DNA from: a virus
IMG/VR virus record: IMGVR_UViG_3300017967_000062
Location: 1 to 40,977 of that record
Length of the DNA stretch: 40,977 nt
Direction: 5' to 3' (one strand)
This document shows positions 17,001 through 26,000 of this stretch, in pieces (position 1 is the stretch's first letter; every line of letters starts with the position of its first letter). The translations under genes and the position numbers were made by a program. The notes below the pieces were generated by a model. That model saw only the letters and a list, made by a program, of their open reading frames with translations, was not told the origin of the DNA and did not search any database.

Positions 17001-20000
17001 CTGCTTGCTTATCCCATTCTTCAGGTAGTACTGTTGATTTTACCCATTCGTAAACATTAATGGCATTAGTATTTGAATACTTTTTGTTCCAATTGTTTGC
17101 ACTAAAGATTACATCAGACTGATAAGGATTAATAAATTTAGCAGTTGTTAAATCCCACCATAATTTACCTACTTGGATCTCGCCCCAACTATTTGTAGTA
17201 TCTACATTTACACCTGTTCCAACTGTATAAGTTGCTGGATCATAATACGTTTTATAAGATAGTTCTTGTTCTGCAGGTCCTGGAATTTTACCTTGTAATA
17301 CATCGACATAATCTAAATATTGTATTATTTCGTTGTCCGAAGTATTATATAACATAACACGTTTTATTTTGTTTACATCGACAGTAGGTTTACTTTGTCT
17401 TAATACTGACCAAATATCTTTCTGTTTATAAAAATCAACAACTGTACCTGCCGTGTTTGCAGAATATTCAACTAATGGCATACCTGCATAAATGTGATTG
17501 TTTGAAACTTTAATATTAGAACCAAATAATATTGTAGAGCTATCATCAAAATCTATCATCTGTCCGTAAATTAAAGAATCGTCAATTCTTTCATATACCC
17601 TAATTACTCCAGAATTATTATCGTAAGACCTAATTTTAGTTAAGTCATTGTCAAAAGTTGTTGTATTACTATCAAATGTATCTTGTACAAAAGAGTCGCC
17701 ATTTCTACAACCAACAACAAGATTGTTCCCATCAAAATCAACTTTATAACCAAATAATTCTGCTTTGTCTTCTGCTGGACTATAGAGTTCTTGAGATAAT
17801 TCAAATATTCCGTTTACTTGTTTGTATATGTAAACTTTTCCAAAATCAACACCTTTATCGTCGTTGAATGGCGCACCAACTGCTATGATTCTGCCATCAG
17901 CACTAATAGAAATAGTAGATCCGTATTCGGTAGTTTTACTCGGAGCCGGTATTTTTTGATATCTTACAAAAGATCCGCCGTCGTTTCTATAAACAACTAA
18001 ACTATTATCTTTACTATCTTCATACTTTACTGAAACAACTAAAACTTCACCATTCTCGCTTACATCAAAACTTTCTGCAAATTCTGCTAATAGATCTTGA
18101 TCAAGCACTGTGCTGATGTCATCTCCGATTAAAAGTCCTGTATCATTAGGTATATAACCAAGGTAATCTTTGTTTGTTTCTAATAAAGTCCAATTTGAAA
18201 TATCAAATAATCCGGGAGCCATATTAGTAACAGATTCATACAAATTACCATCATAATATACAATATCATTTTCAAAATATGTTCTGGTGTTTTGATACTG
18301 TCCTCTGTATTGCTTATCTCTACTAAATTCCCAACCAAAAGAATAATCATCATTTACACCATTATTAATGATGTAAATCCTACCTTTGCTATCATCATAG
18401 ACTAAATTGTTAGGTTTATCATTTTGCGGATAACTTCCTAAACTTTTAACAAACAACTTATACAAGTCGCCTGATTTAGACATTTTAAGTTGGTGACCAA
18501 GTTTATTATAATTACTTCTATCTGGTATTGCAAATGCACCTAATTTGTTGTATAGGCCTGTACCTCGTCTTTCAAAGACAGTATACATTCCTTCTTTTTC
18601 AAGTCCGCTACTTGTTCCGCCTGCAACTACTGGTAAATTAAATACCTCAGTCCAATCATTATTATTTTCTGCAGGAGCATTAGCTGTTCTAGGTATACCA
18701 AATACATCGCCTTCTCTGCTAAACCAATATTCCGGACCTTGAGCACCGTCTGATACATTTTGCCCAGTAACATTTACTAATACTTGTTGTTCTGTTACAG
18801 GTAAAGGGAATCCTGCATCGATTGCAATTAACTTTCCTATACCAGCTTGAGGTAATGAAAAACTTCTTGTTCTAATTTGTCCGAATTCTGCTGAGCCTGG
18901 TGACCCGTCATTTTTTGGAGGAAGATCATATTCTGTTCCTGCGTCGGCTGGGTCTGTAGAGCTTAGATATTCAACCGATCTATTATCTCCATATTTTTGT
19001 CCTGCCGCCCAAGTACCAGATACGTTTTTCAAATATAATCTAGTATCCTGACCGTTAAATTTCTGATAAAATGCTATTTCAGCTGTGCCGCCATTTACAG
19101 TATCTCTAATAGTAAGACCTACCTTTGGCTCTTTAAATAAATTTTGATCTAAGGGATTTGGTATTGTAAGTTCTACATCAATAAATCCGTCATAAATGTC
19201 ATAGACTTTATGTGTTTTATTCAATGTTTCTATAGCAAGACCGATATCGCTAGGGTCTTTAAATATTAATCCGTCTAACGGTTCATAAAACAAGCTATTA
19301 AATTGGTCATTATTGTCTAAAAACTCTTCTGGACTTGTGTGAGCAGTTTTAACTCTCCAGTATATTGTATCATATGCACTAGTTGCATATTTTAAAACTG
19401 TACCAGAAACATAATTTGTTAATGGTTGCCATACTCCGTCTTCAAATTGCGGAAGAGAATTGTAAAATAAATCAATAGTATCGTTATCGTCGTCACCAGG
19501 AGCAACTACATTCAAATTATTAGTTAATTCATCTGGCGCTTTTACAACAAATATATTACTTGCAAAATCATCTGTTACATTTAACGGTCCTGGTGCTCCG
19601 TAATATGAAAGATTAGCAATTCTAGTATAAATGTCGTCGTCTGAATAAAAAGGATTATTTGCTAAAACTTCGTCAGCTCTATAGTCTAAAATGTTATAAT
19701 AGAATCTATTTGGATCAGCTTCTCCGTTTGGTACAATATCAAAATAAACTAAACCTCTACCAGTATCTGAATTAATTTGATCTACATTTACATTTGCAGG
19801 AAGATTAATTTTCCAATATCCTCCCCAATATTCATCATACCCAATTACTTCATCAATAGGTGCTACAGTTTCATATTCACCAACAAATTCACCAATAGTA
19901 GTAGTTAAAGATCCAGCTGTTCCAAAACTACCATTAACATCTTTCAAATAAATTGTAGTATTTGCAGTAGCATCTTGTTCAGTAGAAGGATTAAATGTGT

Positions 20001-23000
20001 AACTTACAGTACCAAATCCGCCAGCCACTTCTACAACTTGACCTATTAAAGGAATAACGTTTGCTTCTGGTACAAATAGTATCACATCTATTTTTTCTTG
20101 AATAGTATGATCGCCTGAAATAAAAGAGCTATCTAATCCAGGAATATCTCCCTGGAACGGCTCTACTGCTTCTAATTCATCTTGTATCTGATCCTGATAT
20201 GCATAACTTAAAGTATTCCATTTTAGTTTTAATGTATCTCCGATACCTGAACCTTGATACATATCTAACGGAGCTCTTACAATTATATGATCAACTTCTG
20301 TGCCAGTAAATGGATAGTTACCTGTCATTAACGTAGGTGTATTTTCGCTGTCTGAAGCAGTAAGGTTTAGTTCTGTTCTAATACGTGCAATAGATTCAAA
20401 ACTTCCAAATACAATATTGTCAACTGCACCTAAAATGTCTGTAGTAGCTTGCCATAAACTGTCTTGGTACCTTACAATGTCTCTATCTGAGTAATTAGAA
20501 GACTCAACAAAATTATCTTTAAACAATGTTGTTACATTAGACGCATCAGGGGAACCAATTACTAAGTATCTGCCGTCTGTAGATACCGCAAGTGCGGCAC
20601 CAAATCGTTGGCCATTATCTGCTACACTATTATCAGCATCTAAAATCTGTGATACTTTCCAAGTACCTACAGAACCTGCTCTAGTATAAACAAATACTTT
20701 ACCGTTGTTTGAATCAGGTGCTCCGATTACAAGTACAGTGTTAGCTTTATTGACTGCTAGTGCTACTCCAAAGTTGGCGTCTTCACCTGCTGTTTCATTT
20801 ACTAATATTTGTTTTTCTTGGAATGCATCTGTTCTATCTAAAACCAGCCATTCTTCTTTAGCATCTTTATCTATCCAAAGTCTATTAATTGTTTCTTTAT
20901 TTTGTTGTAATAATTTATTTGCTGTATCTATATCGTCTACCCTAGAATCAACAAATTTAATAATTCTACCATTAAGATTTTCAGTTTCTGTTGCTGATGC
21001 AAGACCTGTATCATCAAGTACTTCAATAGCTGTTCCCGATACAGAGCTAACTTTGTAAAAACTTGCAATTCCGTCTATGTTATAAACGCCTATAATATCA
21101 TCTTTGGATATATCATCTATTCTTGTAGTATCTAGTATTAGTTTGCCACTCGATCCCAATTGTTCTATACTAGTAATATTATAATCTGTACGTAGAGCAG
21201 TATAAACATTCCAGATTAAATTATCATTGCCTATCCAGAATTTGTCACCTTCTCTAATATTTGCAAATGTTAAAGATAACAAACTATTATACTGATTTAG
21301 AACAAATTCTACATCTTCTGAATTTACATAACCAGAATTTTTTGTGTATGTTTTAGTAACATACTTTTCAGGAAATGGTGCATGATTATAATTTTGCGGA
21401 CGCAAATATGTTTCAAATGGCTGTATTCTGTAAACTAAATCAGTTTCTAATCCAGTGATTCTATCTACTAGTTCAAAACTTTGCGGACTTAGGCGCATTT
21501 TACTTTCGTCTAATTTATACTCAACTTCTTCAAATCCGTCGGCTGCGCCATACTGGCCGCATTTGATTGCCCATTCTTCATAAAATTCTAAACTATCTTT
21601 GTCTGCACTGCTTAATACATTAAACAATTTATCTAAGGCATTCTGTGTGCCTTTATCTTGTATCATTCCCTGATAAAACTTATACTGACTTACATCATCA
21701 TTAATAATATTTGCTAGGTAGTCTCTATTTTGATATCCTATCAAATGCTGTGCAAATTTTTGCTGTTCTATATCAAAATTATCTGTGTCTAAATCATAAA
21801 AATCTGCAAATTGATTAACCTTGTATTCAAAGTTTGGAATAAGTTTCATCTCTGGGTCTTCTGACAGACGTACCCATTGATTAGCATCAAATACATTATT
21901 ACCCGGAACCTTATTTCTTGCAGTGTAGAAAAACTCTTTATACTTAACAAGGTCACCTATAGCATAATCTTTCCATTGTTCCCATTCGGTAACTCTTGCA
22001 TTATCAAAAATAAAACCTGGAACATTTAAACTACCGTCCCAGTCTGTAGTTCTATAACCTAGTACTTTAATTCTTTCTTGTCTATAGCCTGGTTCTTGAT
22101 CATAAATTATATCTCCAAACACTGTTTTGTTGTCTATTAAAACTACATGTTCTTTTTGAACAAGAGATAATCTAATTCCAAATATACCATCAGCAGTAGC
22201 CTTAGGCTTAATTACAAATTCGTTTGGATTCTCTCTCGTTAGTCTAGCATTCTGCGGTTCTAACTTTTTGCCATCAGCTTTAAATAAACTGTATCCATAA
22301 AAAGTATCGTAAATATCATCTACTATAGAATACTCTGAATTAAATTTAATTTGAAATGCGCCCGGGCTTAGGGTAATAACACTGCCTGCTCCCCAATTTT
22401 GTGTTGTCCAGAACATAAATTCTTTGGAGCTAGTTTGCCAGTCTGCAATAAAACCATTTTCTTCGTCAAAATAATCAAAAACAAAGCCTTGACTTTCTAA
22501 ATATTTTCCGTATCCTAACAAAAAGTCAACAACCTGTTGTATAGTTGTGTAAACTGTTCCGTAAGAAACTTTTTCAGGAATTGTTGAGAATGTTCTCCTA
22601 AATACTGCTTGACGACCACCTACAACTGGTAGTTCTGGAATTTTTGCAAATTTTGTACTATCAAATTCAGTTGTGCTAGTATGTGTTGTTGTTACACGAT
22701 AATAATTATTTTCAAATTCTACAATAGATCCTGCACTATATAATTTATTAGAATCCCATAATATAAATGTTTGACTTACGCCGCCCACATTAATAACAGG
22801 ATCACTTTCTATTTCAAACGGTCTATAATATGTAAAATAAGGTTGTTGTACATTGTAGCCTTTTACAACAAAACCGTAACTTTGTTTTTCTATGATTACA
22901 CCGCTATAGGTTATATTTTTTATAGGACTACTTGTGTTTAAAAATATTTTGTAATTTTCTTCAGGTACAAAAACATTTCCTTCGTTTAAAGGAGTTCTAC

Positions 23001-26000
23001 TATCTAGCAATAATTTAAATTTGTCTTTAGAAGTATATCCTCCTAATTTAAATCCTATAAAGTTTGAAATATTTTTTAAATTATTTTTATACGAATCATA
23101 TGTTACAGTAACATCAGAAGATAGATAATCAAAAACATAATTAACAAATCCACTTGTATAAACTCGTTGTGTATCCTTTATAGTATTTGGAAAAACAATA
23201 TTAGATAGTTTTAATTGAACATTAGGATTATCATAGATAATGTCATCTACTAATCCTCTTTTTTGACGAAGTCTGTCCCATGCTACACTCATTGACCTAT
23301 TAGGCTGGTTAACAAATATAGACGCAACTAAAGCAAATGGATATTCTGAGCTATTTCTCCATGTAGTCTCTACAGGACTATGGTCGCCATATACAAAGTT
23401 AAAATCAAGGTCAGTTGTAATAAACTCTTTGACATAACCGCTGTATACAGGACTTACCAACTCGCCATTTTCGTCTACAGGCAAATGATCTAATAAATCC
23501 GGACGTTTGTATTTTTCATTAACTGTATACGAACCTTGTGCGTTTCTAACTATACCGTTTTGAATATCTTCCCATAACAGGAAATTATTACTTGTATAAG
23601 GTGCTTCTCCGTACTGTTCGTCCCACCAAGTAGGTTTGATAGTAAAGCCTTGCATTTCCCAAGGATGAGTATGCGGACGGTCTGTATCATAGGCCCATTT
23701 ATAAATTCCGCGCCACCAACCGCTAATTGCATTACCGCTTGGATCTAACATTCCTTTATGGTTAAATGTAAAAGAGTTTTCCCTAATATAGTTTATATTG
23801 TCTGTGTAATCGTTATCTACAAGTTGCAACCATTGAACAAAATCACTTAACATTGTGTCATCTAACTGCTTTTTAGTAACACCTGTATTTCTATATTCGC
23901 TAGGCACATAGTCGCTAATATCAAACAGATCCTTGTCATATTCAACTTTAAGGTTATTGTAAATTCTTCTTTCGAACTCAAGAATTAACTCATCTCTAAA
24001 ATCGCCATAAGTTTTTATAATACTTCCGTCATGGCCTTGAATTACTTCAGTAGGTTCTAAATATCTATCGTCAATAAATTTAGTAGGAATATACTTAGGA
24101 TATAACCCTAATTTTGTTGGAGTAGCAGGACAGAAAGATCCGTTAGTTGATTCATATTCATAAATTTCTATGACATCGCCGATTTGCTTTATAGTTGTAA
24201 TAATAGCAAAACCTTCGCTGTTAAAAGTATAATCAACGCCGTGTACTAATTGAATGCCGTTTTGATATATCTGCACAGCTTTATCGCTTGCATTTTCTAA
24301 ACTAAATGGATAAGTCAATGCAAAAAATTGGAGATCGATGTCATTTATTTCAAATACATTACGAGTCGATGCTCCTGTAGGAATCATGTCTGTAAAATAA
24401 AACGGCATTGTATTTGTTTTATCTTTAAGCATTTCACGTAAGATTAAATCTACGTGTGTTTTAACTGGTCCGTCAAAACCTAGTTCTTCGGCTTTTTTTA
24501 TAAATGTTCTTTTATATTTTCCGTATTCTCTTCGAGCATATTTTATAGCCTTTACTAAATTAGATTCTTTGTCTAGTAAATGATATAATGCTAAGTTCAT
24601 TGGTGCAGAATGTTTTACAATTCTTTTACCATATTTTGTAATATCTGTAATATCACGTAAATTACTTACTCCGGGAAATAAACCATCAAAATTATCTGCT
24701 TCTTCTACGATAGACCTTACATGGTCATTAACTTCGCCTAGTGTAAATTCAGTTATGTTTTCGTTTAAAGGATTTCTTTCAAAATTATTTGCTATTTCGT
24801 AGTAACCGTTTTCATTTTTTACAGCAGAACTACGTGTTTTTATTTTAATAACATCGCCATAATTAGGTGCTACTGTAAAATTAATTACAGATTGATTTTC
24901 GTTATTTGTTGTAAGAGTATAATCTATATTAGGTTGTTGAATTTGATTATTAACAAAAACTCTAATCCATAAATCTTCTAATAATGCACTTTCATCATAT
25001 ACATCAATAGGATATGATATTCTTGTATTATCTACATCATACTGTCTAATAACATTTTGACTACTTAAAGTGTCTGCTTTTTTCCAACCGTTTACATACT
25101 CAAAGTCAGAAAGCCCGTTATACTTTCTTAAATAACCTATACCGGACAACGTTGTACTATAAGATTCATCGACATATGCAATGCCATCTGAAAGTAAGTC
25201 AAAGTTAAAAACTAAATCACCTACGTTCTGTATGCTTCTATAAGATAAAGGAAATCCTAATTCTGTATCATTTGTGCCGCTGCCAACTTTATATGAAAAA
25301 AGTTTTGTTCCGGTAAAGTCTTGCGATTCGTAATAATTAGTATCTCCTAAACTGTTACCATTTACATCATAAATGTCAAATAAAGGCGACTGGTTAATTG
25401 TTGTTTTGTCTTGAGCTAGTTGCCAACGTGTTCCGTTGTAAAACAACATTTTACCTTTGTAAACTTCTCCATTTTTACAAAGAACAACTTCATTTTCGAT
25501 TGGAGCAGAATCTTCAACTTCTAAAAGCGCAATTTGTCTAGAATTTCCAAACAATATAAAACTTACTTCGTAAATTCTACCATTTACCCTTTCATCAGTA
25601 TCTGCGGTAAACATAACTCGCATACCGTTGGCTAAATCTACTCCGTCAACATTGTAACCTTCAGATCCTTCTATAGTACTAAAAACATCAATTGTAAAAT
25701 CATCAACTAAGTCGATGTTACTTTTAACTTGTGTTCCAAAATTAAATAATTTTAAATTAGATTCAAACTCTATAATTGGTCTTACTGCTCTTTTTGTTTG
25801 ATCTATATTAGCAGGTATACCATTTATACTTGCAGATTTTTCAATAATGCTTTTATGGAACCATCTATTATATTTTGACCAAAGGTTACCATCTTTACTA
25901 CCGCGGTTAATTGTAATATAATCTTTGTTGACAGGATAACCAATTGCTTCAGAATATGGCAAGTTGTCAAATCCGTCATTGTCAAAACTTACTTCAAGGT

